Below, piece after piece: positions 1 to 11,062 of a DNA stretch of 64,000 bases. A program made the translations under genes and the position numbers. Source of the DNA: Flavobacteriales bacterium UBA6770 (GTDB lineage Bacteria; Bacteroidota; Bacteroidia; Flavobacteriales_G; Salibacteraceae); NCBI GenBank assembly GCA_905181875.1, contig CAJIZH010000003.1, forward strand, positions 496,001 to 560,000. The letters run 5' to 3'. Each line of letters starts with the position of its first letter. The stretch's first letter is position 1. The notes beneath the pieces were generated by a model. The model searched no databases. It had not been told where the DNA came from and was given only the letters and a program-made list of their open reading frames with translations.

Positions 1-775
1 TCATGGGCATACATTGTTTCATGAACCGACTAAAAAACTTTCTTTTCAAGCTGGTGATGGTGGTTCTATTTTTAATAAAACCAGCATTACCACTGTAAGT
101 AATTTCAGACAGCAAGATGTACTTCTTGGTGGACAAGGCGCTCCATTGGTTCCTATTGGAGATTTGCTACTTTTTAAAAGACATCCCGTTTGTGTCAATT
201 TGGGTGGGTTTGCTAATATCTCGCTAAAAGCAAATAATACAATTACGGCCTGGGATATTTGCCCAGTTAACTATATCCTAAACAATTTAACTCACAAGAT
301 TGGACTAGAATATGACGACAAAGGAAAAATTGCTGCTTTAAATACTGTTGACGAAGAATTGCTGCAACGACTAAATGACTTATCCTATTACAACTCTAAG
401 CCTCCAAAAAGTTTATCGCGAGAATGGGTATTTACTGAAATTTGGCCTCTTGTAAATAATTCTAGTTGTTCTATCGAACAAAAAATAGCAACCATTACCG
501 AGCACGCGGCAATTCAAATAGCTCAGTCGATTCCAAAAAACTCAACAGCACTTTTTACTGGAGGTGGAACATTCAACAATCATTTAATGGGTAGAATAAA
601 ACTTCACAATAACTCATTAGAAATTACTGTTCCAGAAAAAAAAATTATTGAGTTTAAAGAAGCTTTAATCTTTGCATTTCTAGGGACTTTAAGAATTCGC
701 GATGAAAATAACGTTTTAGCATCGGTAACTGGGGCAATAAAAGACCATTCCTCAGGAGAAATCTTCTCTTACTAA
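1..775 (+). CDS. anmK: Anhydro-N-acetylmuramic acid kinase, 5' end outside the window
   Basis: The reading frame is open from the window edge; motifs FQAGDGG, VNLGGFANIS and TGGGTFN fit AnmK. Confidence 0.88.
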   Translation, partial: HGHTLFHEPTKKLSFQAGDGGSIFNKTSITTVSNFRQQDVLLGGQGAPLVPIGDLLLFKRHPVCVNLGGFANISLKANNTITAWDICPVNYILNNLTHKIGLEYDDKGKIAALNTVDEELLQRLNDLSYYNSKPPKSLSREWVFTEIWPLVNNSSCSIEQKIATITEHAAIQIAQSIPKNSTALFTGGGTFNNHLMGRIKLHNNSLEITVPEKKIIEFKEALIFAFLGTLRIRDENNVLASVTGAIKDHSSGEIFSY

Positions 776-834
776 AATCAAATATTAGACATTAAAAAAC
801 CTTGACAACAATATTTCCTATGAGTGCAAACGGT

Positions 835-842
835 TACATTTG
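835..842 (+). promoter_or_regulatory. Candidate Bacteroidota -7 box TACATTTG
   Basis: TAnnTTTG match 18 nt upstream of ATG 861; no well-spaced -33 TTG. Confidence 0.4.
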
Positions 843-860
843 TGGCAAAATATTGAGAAT

Positions 861-2091
861 ATGAAGGACCTACTCGAAAAGTTTGAAAATAAAACACCTG
901 AAATCGTATTCGAATGGCAAGATGCCGAAACAGAAGCGCACGGTTGGGTAGTTATTAACTCTCTAAGAGGCGGTGCTGCTGGCGGTGGAACAAGGATGAG
1001 GGTTGGTTTAGACAAAAGAGAAGTGGAATCCTTAGCAAAAACTATGGAAGTTAAATTCACCGTTGCAGGACCATCTATTGGTGGAGCAAAATCTGGAATT
1101 AACTTTGACCCTAACGATCCCTCGCAAAGAAGGTGTTTTGAGAAGATGGTACAAAGCAGTTGCTCCACTTTTAAAAAGCTATTACGGTACTGGAGGAGAT
1201 TTGAATGTTGATGAAATTCACGAAGTAATACCAATGACAGAGGACTGCGGTATTTGGCATCCACAAGAGGGTGTTTTTAATGGTCATTTTCAACCTACTG
1301 AGCCTCAAAAAATAAATAGAATAGGACAACTTAGACGAGGTGTTCTTAAAGAGATTGAAGATACTAGCTTTTCTCCAGATGTAAGTAGAAAGTACGTTGT
1401 TGCAGATATGATAACTGGTTTTGGAGTAGCTGAATCTGTAAAACATTATTACAACATATATGGCGGTAAACTTGAGGGAAAAAGAGTTATTGTTCAAGGA
1501 TGGGGAAATGTTGGTTCAGCAGGAGCTTTTTATTTAGCTCAGAGCGGAGCAAAAATTGTTGGAATTATTGACCGTGTTGGTGGGTTTATAAAGGAAGATG
1601 GTTTTTCATTTGAAGAAATCACCGAATTATTCAACAAAAAAGAAGGCAATAAATTGGTTGCTGAAAATATGCTTTCTTTTGATGAGGTAAATTCTAAAAT
1701 TTGGGACGTCACTGCAGAAGTCTTTATTCCATGCGCATCTTCTAGATTAATAACACAAGACCAAGTGAGTAGGATGGTTGCAAGTGGAATGGAAGTAGTC
1801 GCTGCTGGAGCTAACGTACCTTTTGCCGATCCAGAGATCTTCTTTGGTTCAATTGCCGATTATACAGACAATCACATTTCTGTTATTCCTGACTTTATTT
1901 CTAATTGTGGAATGGCTAGAGTTTTCTGTTATCTGATGCAACAAGATCATGTGGATATGAGTGATCAAGCAATTTTTAAGGATACTTCAAATATCATTAA
2001 AGGTGCAATTCAAAATGCGCATAATTCAAACAATTCTAAAACAGGGATTGCTAAAACTGCTTTTGAAATAGCGTTGAATCAACTGGTATAA
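861..2091 (+). CDS. Leucine/glutamate (Glu/Leu/Phe/Val-type) dehydrogenase, interrupted by a 1-base insertion near 1122
   Basis: Frames 840-1211 and 1063-2091 join as ...GINFDPNDP|RKEGVLRRWYKAVAPLLKSYYGTGGDLNVDE...; NAD-binding GWGNVGS is present. Confidence 0.85.
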
Positions 2092-2113
2092 TTTAACTAA
2101 CAAACTTTAAATC

Positions 2114-3484
2114 ATGGAAATTGCAATTGTTGTCATATTCGTTTTAGGCTACCTCGGCATTACTCTTGAGCACTCAACTGGTATTGACAAAGTGGCCCCA
2201 GCGTTATTAATGACTGGATTAGCATGGGCTTGTATTGCATTTGGCTTAGACGATTTTACTGCGTGGTTTGACCCAACCAGTCATCAATTAATGGATGGCA
2301 CAGGTGGTACCGATGATTACAATAGCTTGGGGCACTCTGATCGTCTTCATTTAATGGAAGAAACTCTTTTACATCATTTTGGGAAAACTTGTGAAATACT
2401 AATCTTCCTCATAGGTGCTATGACAATTGTTGAGATTGTAGATCATTTTGACGGTTTCTCAACAATCAAACGCTACATTAAAACTAATAACAAAAAAACG
2501 CTTTTATGGATAATCTGCATTTTAGCATTTATACTTTCAGCGATTATTGACAACCTCACGGCAACTATTGTTTTAATAACAATTCTTAGAAAACTACTGA
2601 CCAAAAACAGTGACCGAATCTGGTATGCAGGACTAATAATAATCGCCGCAAACGCGGGGGGAGCCTGGTCTCCAATTGGCGACGTCACCACTACAATGCT
2701 ATGGATGGGCAATAAAGTTACCACAATCAAATTATTCCAATTACTTATCATACCTTCCTTAGTTTGCATGATTGTTCCTACTTTTCTTGCTGGATTTTTA
2801 CCTGCATTTCGAGGGAAATTTGATATCGCTGTTTCTGATCAAAAGCAAAACCCTAAAGGTCCCTTAATGCTCTATACAGGTTTAGCAATGATAATTTTTG
2901 TTCCAATATTTAAGACGGTTACGCATTTACCTCCTTATATGGGGATGATGTTGTCATTATCTATAATAGTACTCATAGCTGAAATAATTAGTAATACAGG
3001 ATTTAGCATGAATACGATTGGCACTCAGGATGGTGAACACTCGGCCAGTCCAACCTTTAAAGCACTTTCTAAAATAGAAATGCCCTCTATCCTGTTTTTT
3101 TTAGGGATTTTAATGACCGTTGCAGCCTTAGAATCTTTAGGAATGGTCTTCATGTTTGGTGAAAGCGTTCAATCTACTATGAACAATAACATTTTTGTAA
3201 TGTTATTAGGAGCTAGTTCAGCAGTTATTGATAACGTGCCACTTGTAGCAGCGAGTATGGGAATGTTCGATATGACTGATTTCCCAACAGATAATGCAAT
3301 ATGGCATTTTATTGCTTTTGCTGCTGGTACTGGGGGAAGTATGCTTATAATTGGTTCTGCAGCCGGAGTTGTAGCTATGGGAATGGAACGTATTCCGTTT
3401 TTCTGGTATTTGAAAAACATATCTTGGCTCGCTTTAATAGGCTACCTGTGCGGCTCACTAGTATTTTATTTCATTGGACTTTAA
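2114..3484 (+). CDS. nhaD: NhaD-type Na+/H+ antiporter
   Basis: Multi-pass protein with DNLTATIVLITILRKLL and ANAGGAWSPIGDVTTTMLW motifs. Confidence 0.88.
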   Translation: MEIAIVVIFVLGYLGITLEHSTGIDKVAPALLMTGLAWACIAFGLDDFTAWFDPTSHQLMDGTGGTDDYNSLGHSDRLHLMEETLLHHFGKTCEILIFLIGAMTIVEIVDHFDGFSTIKRYIKTNNKKTLLWIICILAFILSAIIDNLTATIVLITILRKLLTKNSDRIWYAGLIIIAANAGGAWSPIGDVTTTMLWMGNKVTTIKLFQLLIIPSLVCMIVPTFLAGFLPAFRGKFDIAVSDQKQNPKGPLMLYTGLAMIIFVPIFKTVTHLPPYMGMMLSLSIIVLIAEIISNTGFSMNTIGTQDGEHSASPTFKALSKIEMPSILFFLGILMTVAALESLGMVFMFGESVQSTMNNNIFVMLLGASSAVIDNVPLVAASMGMFDMTDFPTDNAIWHFIAFAAGTGGSMLIIGSAAGVVAMGMERIPFFWYLKNISWLALIGYLCGSLVFYFIGL

Positions 3485-3548
3485 AGGAAAACACACAGAA
3501 GCAATTAACACTTCGTTGTGAGAATAAAAACATAGGTAGGACTCTTCC

Positions 3549-3581
3549 GCCTAGCCAATCCTTCATCTTTGTTAGCTAGGC
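3549..3581. repeat. Inverted repeat GCCTAGC/GCTAGGC between nhaD and exbB
   Basis: Arms 3549-3555 and 3575-3581, 7 bp each, in the intergenic gap. Confidence 0.4.
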
Positions 3582-3603
3582 TAAAAACTTAATTAATAAA
3601 ATC

Positions 3604-4314
3604 ATGATTAAACCGTTTTTTTTACAAATTACAGTTGCCACTGATACAGTCAGTGCTGTTGCAGGAGCTGAAGAAATACCAACTGTAGGAACGCTCTCAG
3701 TTCTAGATTTAATTGCAGGTGGAGGGATATTTATAATGGGGCCATTAGGTATTCTTTCTGTTATTGCTATCTATATATTCATTGAGCGATTTTTGGCAAT
3801 TCAAAAAGCACAGTCCCTAGACCCTTCTTTTATGAATAAAATGAAAGACTTTATTCACGAAGGAAAAATGCAATCAGCTCAAGATTTATGTAAGAAAACA
3901 ACTACTCCATTTGCGAGAATGTTACTCAAAGGAGTGAATAGAATTGGTAAACCGTTAAGTGATATTTCAGCATCTATTGAAAACGTAGGTAAATTAGAAA
4001 TTTACAATCTTGAAAAATCATTATCTACTCTTGCAACAATTGCAGGTGCTGCTCCGATGATTGGATTCCTAGGAACTGTAATCGGTATGATCAATACTTT
4101 TCACGAAATGTATTCTGCTGGAAATAGTGTAGAAATATCCAATCTTTCGGGAGGTATTATGCAGGCCATGGTTACTACAGCAGCGGGATTGGTTATTGGG
4201 ATTATTGCTTATGTTGGATATAATACACTTGTAGCCAAAGTTGATAAAGTAGTGCACAAAATGGAAGCTACCTCAATTGAATTCATGGACTTACTTCAAG
4301 AACCAGTAAAATAA
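3604..4314 (+). CDS. exbB: MotA/TolQ/ExbB proton channel family protein
   Basis: IERFLAIQKA and GAAPMIGFLGTVIGMINTF motifs; followed by exbD and a TonB-like gene. Confidence 0.88.
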   Translation: MIKPFFLQITVATDTVSAVAGAEEIPTVGTLSVLDLIAGGGIFIMGPLGILSVIAIYIFIERFLAIQKAQSLDPSFMNKMKDFIHEGKMQSAQDLCKKTTTPFARMLLKGVNRIGKPLSDISASIENVGKLEIYNLEKSLSTLATIAGAAPMIGFLGTVIGMINTFHEMYSAGNSVEISNLSGGIMQAMVTTAAGLVIGIIAYVGYNTLVAKVDKVVHKMEATSIEFMDLLQEPVK

Positions 4315-4344
4315 ATTACTGAATAACCAGTTAATACAACGACA

Positions 4345-4737
4345 ATGGCAATAGGATCTAGAAATAAAGTTAGCGTAAGCTTTTCAATGTCATCAATGAC
4401 CGATATTGTTTTTCTTCTACTGATCTTTTTCATCATTGTTTCTACAATGGTGAGTCCAAATGCACTTAAAGTTCTTTTGCCGAAAAGTGCCGCCAAGACA
4501 ACCTCACCCCAAACAGTTTCTGTTTCTATTTCACCAGATATTCAGTATGCGATTAATGGTAACCTAGTATCTATCGAATCATTAGAAAGTGGCATAATAG
4601 CTGCTGTTGGGAAAGCTGAAAAACCAGGAATTGTATTGCATTGTGATCAATCGGTAGCACTAGAACATGCTGTGAAAATTATGGATATTGCAAACAGAAA
4701 TAAATATGAATTGGTGCTTGCAACAAGAGCAAAATAA
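4345..4737 (+). CDS. exbD: ExbD/TolR family biopolymer transporter
   Basis: SMSSMTDIVFLLLIFFIIVSTMV single transmembrane segment. Confidence 0.9.
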   Translation: MAIGSRNKVSVSFSMSSMTDIVFLLLIFFIIVSTMVSPNALKVLLPKSAAKTTSPQTVSVSISPDIQYAINGNLVSIESLESGIIAAVGKAEKPGIVLHCDQSVALEHAVKIMDIANRNKYELVLATRAK

Positions 4738-5571
4738 ATGGCATACTTCGATACAAAAGATAAAAAAAGAGGATTAGTTGGAACTATTTTCGTCCATATA
4801 ATCGTACTTATTTTATTTGCTATTTACGGCCTAAGCTATCCTACTCCAAGACCAGAAAATGGAATGCTGTTGAACCTAGGTTCAACAGCAGAGGGATTTG
4901 GTGAAGTTCAGCCTGATGAAGTTGGTGAAACAGCAGAAGATCGACCTGTAACCGAAGATCAGCCAACTGAAAGCAATACTTCTGAGTCAACTGATATTAC
5001 TAATCTAACTCAGGATCAAATTGAAACTATCCAAGTTCCACCAAAGAAAGACCCAGAAAAAGAGACAGAGAAAACACCTATAGAAAATCCTAACGGTAAG
5101 GATTCTGATTCCGAAAAAGAACCTGTCGAAAAAGAAAAAACTATTGATAGTAAGCTAAAGAATGCACTTGATGCTTTCAGACAATCTGGAGGTTCACAAG
5201 GATATGATAAAGATAAAATTGGTGATCCCGGAAAGTCTAATGGAGATCCAAATGGAAACTCTAATAGAGGTGGAACCAGCGGTTCAGATGGTTCAAGTGG
5301 CTCAGGCTATGACCTTGGAAATAGAGCCGCTCTGGATAAAATAAAGCCAGATTATCAATGTGAAGAATATGGGGTTGTAGTAATGAGTATTCGAGTTGAT
5401 CAATCAGGAAAAACTTTAGACGCTAAACTAGAATTGAAGGGGAGCACTAATACTGCACCTTGTTTAGTAAATAAAGCTAAAGAAGCTGCAATGAAAACCA
5501 AGTGGCAACCAGATACCAAAGCCCCAGAAATGCAGATTGGCAGTATAACTTACCATTTCGACCTAAATTAA
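4738..5571 (+). CDS. TonB-like energy transducer
   Basis: N-terminal TM anchor, acidic/lysine-rich linker, TonB-like C-terminus; directly follows exbD. Confidence 0.75.
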   Translation: MAYFDTKDKKRGLVGTIFVHIIVLILFAIYGLSYPTPRPENGMLLNLGSTAEGFGEVQPDEVGETAEDRPVTEDQPTESNTSESTDITNLTQDQIETIQVPPKKDPEKETEKTPIENPNGKDSDSEKEPVEKEKTIDSKLKNALDAFRQSGGSQGYDKDKIGDPGKSNGDPNGNSNRGGTSGSDGSSGSGYDLGNRAALDKIKPDYQCEEYGVVVMSIRVDQSGKTLDAKLELKGSTNTAPCLVNKAKEAAMKTKWQPDTKAPEMQIGSITYHFDLN

Positions 5572-5613
5572 TTCTCCATCTTTGTTGTTCTATAGTCAGC
5601 AAACTGAGTTTAA

Positions 5614-7050
5614 TTGAGACTTACAACAGAAATATTATCTGGAATTGGATTAATCCTGATCTATATGATTTTGACTTATCTAATTTGGAAATGTTATCAA
5701 AAACAGAATTTTCACTCAAGTATTTTACTAATTATAGCATTTGCCGCATGCTTAAGAATATTCACAGCCTCTGATCCTTTTCTTCATGATTGGGATGAAC
5801 GTTACCATGCACTAGTCGCAAAAAACAGCATAAACCACCCTCTTAAACCAACATTATATGAAAACCCAATAATAGATTACGATTATAAAAACTGGTCAGA
5901 TAATCACGTCTGGTTGCACAAACAGCCAATACCAATATGGACCATGGCACTTTCAATGAAAGTATTTGGGACTAATCTATTTGGATTACGTTTTCCAACT
6001 GTTTTTATTTCTATCCTAATGGTGCTTTTTACATTTTTAATTGGAAAGGCATTATACAGTCCAAAAGTTGGAATAATTGCGGCGTACTTGCATGCAATAA
6101 ACGGATTAATCATTGAGCTTTCTGCTGGCAGAGTTGCAACTGATCATATTGATATTTATTTCCTGTTTTTTATAGAGCTATCCATTTTACTCTCCATTTA
6201 CTTTTCTAAACACGAACAATACTTATATCTAATTGCAGCAGGATTTTCATTAGGGCTTGCAGTACTAACAAAATGGCTACCAGCACTAATTGTTATCCCC
6301 ATTTTCATTTCGTTGAGCCTAACTTCTAACAACCGAAAAAAGCTTGCCTTAGATACACTAATATTATTTACTGTTTCTTTAATAGTGTTTGTTCCTTGGC
6401 AAATATTCATCGCAATTGAATACCCATTAGAAAGCACATGGGAAAAGCATTATAACTGGCTCCATTTAACTACTGTTTTGAGCGAACAAACAGGCCCTTG
6501 GTTCTACTACATTGCCAAGCTAAGGATCCATTATGGGGAGATCATGTATTTGCCTTTAGTCTGGCTTATTTATCAGATTATTAAAAATAAACAGCCAAAA
6601 CTTATAACTCTAGGAATTTGGATATTTATTCCAATCGGGTTTTTCTCCCTTTCAATGACAAAAATGCAGGGATATACATTATTCAATAGTCCTGCTATTT
6701 TTATCGTAATCGCATTATTCATCATTACTTTGAAAAACAGTTTGAAAGGCTGCACTTGGCAATGGAAAAAAGGACTTGAAAATACAATTATAACCTTACT
6801 CATAATACTGCCTATTCGTTATTCTATAGAACGTATAAAACCATTTTCCAAAGTCAATCAGACACAGCCTCTTTTCATGAAAAAAATTGAATTAATAAAC
6901 AAGAGTCCTTCTAGCAATTTGGTTATACATTCCTGCCCAAAACCAATTGAAACAATGTTCTTCACCAACGCCATTGCATATGAAAAAGAATTAACCAATC
7001 AAGAAAAACAAAAAATAATAAATCTAGGTTACACTATTATGGAGTTCTAA
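5614..7050 (+). CDS. ArnT/PMT-like glycosyltransferase (GT-C fold), TTG start
   Basis: Multi-pass; DPFLHDWDERYHALVAKN and HKQPIPIWTMALSMKVFG motifs. Confidence 0.75.
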   Translation: MRLTTEILSGIGLILIYMILTYLIWKCYQKQNFHSSILLIIAFAACLRIFTASDPFLHDWDERYHALVAKNSINHPLKPTLYENPIIDYDYKNWSDNHVWLHKQPIPIWTMALSMKVFGTNLFGLRFPTVFISILMVLFTFLIGKALYSPKVGIIAAYLHAINGLIIELSAGRVATDHIDIYFLFFIELSILLSIYFSKHEQYLYLIAAGFSLGLAVLTKWLPALIVIPIFISLSLTSNNRKKLALDTLILFTVSLIVFVPWQIFIAIEYPLESTWEKHYNWLHLTTVLSEQTGPWFYYIAKLRIHYGEIMYLPLVWLIYQIIKNKQPKLITLGIWIFIPIGFFSLSMTKMQGYTLFNSPAIFIVIALFIITLKNSLKGCTWQWKKGLENTIITLLIILPIRYSIERIKPFSKVNQTQPLFMKKIELINKSPSSNLVIHSCPKPIETMFFTNAIAYEKELTNQEKQKIINLGYTIMEF

Positions 7051-8268
7051 ATGACGTATCCTGAAACTTTAAACTACTTGTTCTCGCAACTCCCTATGTA
7101 TCAAAGAGATGGGAAGTCTGCATATAAAGCAAATTTAGACAATACTCTCCGTCTGGATAATTATTTAGGCCACCCACACCAATCCTTTAAGTCTATTCAT
7201 ATAGGTGGGACAAATGGTAAAGGAAGTTCTTCGCATATGATAGCATCAGTTCTTCAAGAAGCAGGGTATAAAGTTGGATTATACACCTCTCCACATTTGA
7301 AGGATTTTAGAGAACGAATAAAAATAAACGGACAAGAAATTCCTGAAAATTTCGTCTGCTCGTTTGTAGAAAAAAACAAGGCCAAATTTGAAGATTGGAA
7401 TCTATCCTTTTTTGAGTGGACAGTTGGTTTATGCTTTGAATATTTTAAATCGGAAAAAGTAGATATTGCAATAATTGAAGTTGGCCTAGGAGGCAGGTTA
7501 GATTCTACCAACATCATTGATCCATTAATGTGTTTAATTACTAATATTGGACTCGATCACCAACAATTTTTAGGTAATACAAAACAAGCGATTGCTAAAG
7601 AAAAGGCAGGGATTATTAAGCATCGTGTTCCTGTCGTTATAAGTGAAACACAGCCTGAAGTATCTAATATATTTATTGAGAAAGCAGCAGAAGTAAATGC
7701 TCCCATTTTATTTGCAGATCAAACGATAAACATTCTTTACCGTTCGGATTTGACAGGAACTTATCAGCCCCACAATCAAAAAGGAATTTTAGCCTTGTTG
7801 CCACTACTAAAAAAACAGAATTTTAAAATAACTGATCAAAATATCAAAAATGGCCTTCAAAAAGTAAGTTTAAATACTGGGATAAAAGGTCGGTGGCAAA
7901 CATTACAAATAAACCCAACCATAATTTGCGATACTGCACATAACGCTGAAGGATTAAGTTACGTAATCAAACAACTATTAGATATACCTAAAAATGAATC
8001 ACACTTAATTTTAGGATTTGTAAATGACAAAAATGTTACTGAAATATTAAATCAATTTCCAAAGGACGCACAATATTATTTGTGTCAACCAAAAATTCCA
8101 AGAGCGTTGCCAATTAAAGAATTAAGTTTTATAGCAAAGCGAATAGGTATAAACTACAAGACTTATTCAACGGTGAGTGCGGCACTATCAGCAGCAAAAG
8201 TAAATGCCAAAAAAGACGACCTAATCTTTGTTGGAGGAAGCACGTTTGTAGTTGCGGAGGTTGTTTAA
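7051..8268 (+). CDS. folC: Folylpolyglutamate/dihydrofolate synthase
   Basis: GGTNGKGSSSHMIASVL, YTSPHLKDFRERIKING and EVGLGGRLDSTN motifs. Confidence 0.9.
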   Translation: MTYPETLNYLFSQLPMYQRDGKSAYKANLDNTLRLDNYLGHPHQSFKSIHIGGTNGKGSSSHMIASVLQEAGYKVGLYTSPHLKDFRERIKINGQEIPENFVCSFVEKNKAKFEDWNLSFFEWTVGLCFEYFKSEKVDIAIIEVGLGGRLDSTNIIDPLMCLITNIGLDHQQFLGNTKQAIAKEKAGIIKHRVPVVISETQPEVSNIFIEKAAEVNAPILFADQTINILYRSDLTGTYQPHNQKGILALLPLLKKQNFKITDQNIKNGLQKVSLNTGIKGRWQTLQINPTIICDTAHNAEGLSYVIKQLLDIPKNESHLILGFVNDKNVTEILNQFPKDAQYYLCQPKIPRALPIKELSFIAKRIGINYKTYSTVSAALSAAKVNAKKDDLIFVGGSTFVVAEVV

Positions 8269-8272
8269 CCTA

Positions 8273-10951
8273 CTACTTTCTATTTGTGAAAAGAGCTTTT
8301 CTGGCCAAATCAACAGGAATTATTGAAAACGCTAATCCTAAAACCCACAACCATTCATAACTATTCATAGAAGTCGTTCTAAACATTTCCCCTCCTAATT
8401 CAGTTAAGATAAACTGAACGATAAATATAGTCACAACAACTTTTAGAAATCCTTTATTAGCCAATATGTGATCCAATAGATTTAACTCCTCTACCCTTAC
8501 ATTGAATTTATTGAAGTTATTTAGCAAAACGAACAATGAGAAAAACGCAGTTAAAAACACTATCTGGCTTAGTTCAGAATTACCTATTCTTTGAAAAATA
8601 CTTTTGAAAAAGGGCATAGTAAGAAAGACAAGACAAAGCAATCCAATATACAAACCATTGAATAAAATTGAGCTCCACATTTCTGCAGATATCAGGCTTT
8701 CGTCCCTCGACTTGGGTTGTTCTTGCATATGCTTACCTAACGGGGGCTCACCGCTAAAAGCCAACGCCGCTAGCGTATCCATAATAAGATTTATCCATAA
8801 TAATTGAATCATTGTTAGTGGTAATTTGAAACCAAAAAACGGACCTACAAAAGCCAAGAAAATAGCACTAACATTTACGGATAATTGGAAAGTAATGAAC
8901 TTTTGAACCGAACGATAAATCGTTCTACCATAATGAACTGCATTAGCTATAGACTGGATATTATCATCCAACACCACAATGTCCGATGCTTCTTTCGCCA
9001 CTTCAGTTCCGCTGCCAAGAGCAAACCCAACATCAGATTTACTAAGTGCGGGACTATCGTTTACACCATCACCAGTCATTCCAACAACTAGTCCTAGGGA
9101 CTGACTGACATCTACTAACCGAGTTTTATCATTTGGCAAGCATCTAGAAATTACTCTCAATTTTGGAATAATTGCTTTCAACTCTTCGTCAGACATTTTC
9201 TCTAATTCCATAGAGGTTATCGCCACATAATCTTCTATTTCTATTAAACCAGATTCTTTTGCAATAGCTACTGCCGTTCCATGACGGTCACCGGTGCACA
9301 TAACAATTTGTATCCCTGCTGACTGCAATTCTGTAATTGCAGCCTTGGCGTCAGGTCTTAACTCATCTCTAATTAGACTGAACCCTAAAAGAGACATTTC
9401 TTCTGGAATATTATCCTCAGAAGCAGGTTTCGAAGTAATAGCAACTCCAATCAGCCTAACTCCTTCAAACGCTTTTTTATCTAGCTGTTTGGTCAAGTTA
9501 GCAACTAATTTTTCTGACAATACTCTTCTCTCACCATTCAAATCTGTATAAAATGAGCAGTTCTCCAGAATTCTTTCTGCAGCACCCTTAACCAAAGTAA
9601 GTGATTCACCTGAACTCAAAACAACCTCGGACGCGCTGTATTTTCTTGCAGACGAAAACAGGATCTGAACTCTTGTTTCCACCACCGGTGATTTAAATAC
9701 AGCTTGATCTGCTTTTACAAATTTCAATAGAGCTCGCTCAGTCGAGTTTCCTCCTAAAATACGCTCATTTTCGTTTTTTGCTTTTCTGTTTATGATAGCA
9801 GAAGTATTCTCTCTAATTGCCATTTGCAATGAGTCACTAATCGCGGTTGGAATATCATCGATTGATTTGTATTCCTGTATATTATTTGACACAGACTCAT
9901 CAACTCCAATAAAGCCAACGGCTTCTAGCTTACCTTTTGTTATTGTACCCGTTTTATCACTAAATAATAGATTTAATGAACCCGCAGTTTCTATTCCCAA
10001 TAATTGACGAACCAGAACTTTACTTTTCAATAGTTTTTGCATATTCTGAGCGAGTACAATAGCTATCATCATAGGTAATCCCTCTGGAACGACTACTACA
10101 ACAATAATGACCGCTAAAATCAAGGCTGTCATTATATCATTAAAATAAATATGCCAGTCTTGGGCAAAGTACCCGGAGAGATCCATTCCATGGTCTATCG
10201 CCAGTATTTTAAACATAAAAGCCAATGCGATTAAAGGTGCACCTATATACCCAAATTTAGAAATTTGATCAGCAAGAATAGAGAGTTTTACGCGCAATGG
10301 TCCAGTTCTATCTTCTGTTTTTAGTGCCTGCGCAAGTTTTCCAAAATGCGTATGATCTCCAACTACCTGAATTAATAGTACCCCTTCCCCATCTTCAACA
10401 ATGGTCCCTCTATACATACCGCTTTTATCGTCCAAATCCGATAAGTTAGCTTCACCTTTAGATTTAGTTACTGGTTCAGCTTCACCATTCAGCATAGCTT
10501 GGTTTATTTTCATAGAGCCATAAAACACAGAGCCATCTGCCGGAACTTTGTCTCCAGGTTGCAAGAACACAAAATCACCAACAACAATTTGATCGATCGG
10601 TATTAATCGAAGTTCACCGCTTCTAAAAACATTTAGAAAAATTTTTGAAGCTTCTTCCTGCAATTTTTGGAATGTCTGCTCATTTTTGAATTCGGAGAAT
10701 GTACTCACTAAAGTTGCTAAGGCGACTGCAACGGCAATGCCAACACCTTCATACCATTCGGTGTAACCCATCAACGATAAAAATATCACCACCACTAAAG
10801 CAACAATTAATATCAATATCACAGGATCTTTTGCATTCTCAAGCAGTTTATCCAAAAATGTTACTGAAGAATGTTCCGTCAATCCATTAAATCCATGCAT
10901 TTCCCTAGAAGCATCTACTTCATCTTTCGAAAGACCGTCTAACTCTATCAT
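8273..10951 (-). CDS. Calcium-translocating P-type ATPase
   Basis: SDKTGTITKGKL, GDGVNDSPAL and PEGLP motifs. Confidence 0.92.
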   Translation of the reverse strand: MIELDGLSKDEVDASREMHGFNGLTEHSSVTFLDKLLENAKDPVILILIVALVVVIFLSLMGYTEWYEGVGIAVAVALATLVSTFSEFKNEQTFQKLQEEASKIFLNVFRSGELRLIPIDQIVVGDFVFLQPGDKVPADGSVFYGSMKINQAMLNGEAEPVTKSKGEANLSDLDDKSGMYRGTIVEDGEGVLLIQVVGDHTHFGKLAQALKTEDRTGPLRVKLSILADQISKFGYIGAPLIALAFMFKILAIDHGMDLSGYFAQDWHIYFNDIMTALILAVIIVVVVVPEGLPMMIAIVLAQNMQKLLKSKVLVRQLLGIETAGSLNLLFSDKTGTITKGKLEAVGFIGVDESVSNNIQEYKSIDDIPTAISDSLQMAIRENTSAIINRKAKNENERILGGNSTERALLKFVKADQAVFKSPVVETRVQILFSSARKYSASEVVLSSGESLTLVKGAAERILENCSFYTDLNGERRVLSEKLVANLTKQLDKKAFEGVRLIGVAITSKPASEDNIPEEMSLLGFSLIRDELRPDAKAAITELQSAGIQIVMCTGDRHGTAVAIAKESGLIEIEDYVAITSMELEKMSDEELKAIIPKLRVISRCLPNDKTRLVDVSQSLGLVVGMTGDGVNDSPALSKSDVGFALGSGTEVAKEASDIVVLDDNIQSIANAVHYGRTIYRSVQKFITFQLSVNVSAIFLAFVGPFFGFKLPLTMIQLLWINLIMDTLAALAFSGEPPLGKHMQEQPKSRDESLISAEMWSSILFNGLYIGLLCLVFLTMPFFKSIFQRIGNSELSQIVFLTAFFSLFVLLNNFNKFNVRVEELNLLDHILANKGFLKVVVTIFIVQFILTELGGEMFRTTSMNSYEWLWVLGLAFSIIPVDLARKALFTNRK

Positions 10952-11062
10952 AATCTAGATAAGATATATTTTAAGACTCTAAACTAATTTATTTTAATCA
11001 AATGGGTAAAATACAGGAGCTCTATAAGCACAAAACCTTAAAAAAAAGATAAGACCTATTGT

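Noticed and set aside
818-1264. 148-aa minus-strand ORF opposite the dehydrogenase
   Set aside because: Lies antisense to a conserved coding region; composition looks like a shadow ORF.
5220-5320. Gly/Asn/Ser-rich repetitive stretch in the TonB-like gene
   Set aside because: Fits an ordinary low-complexity periplasmic linker; not a DNA repeat array.
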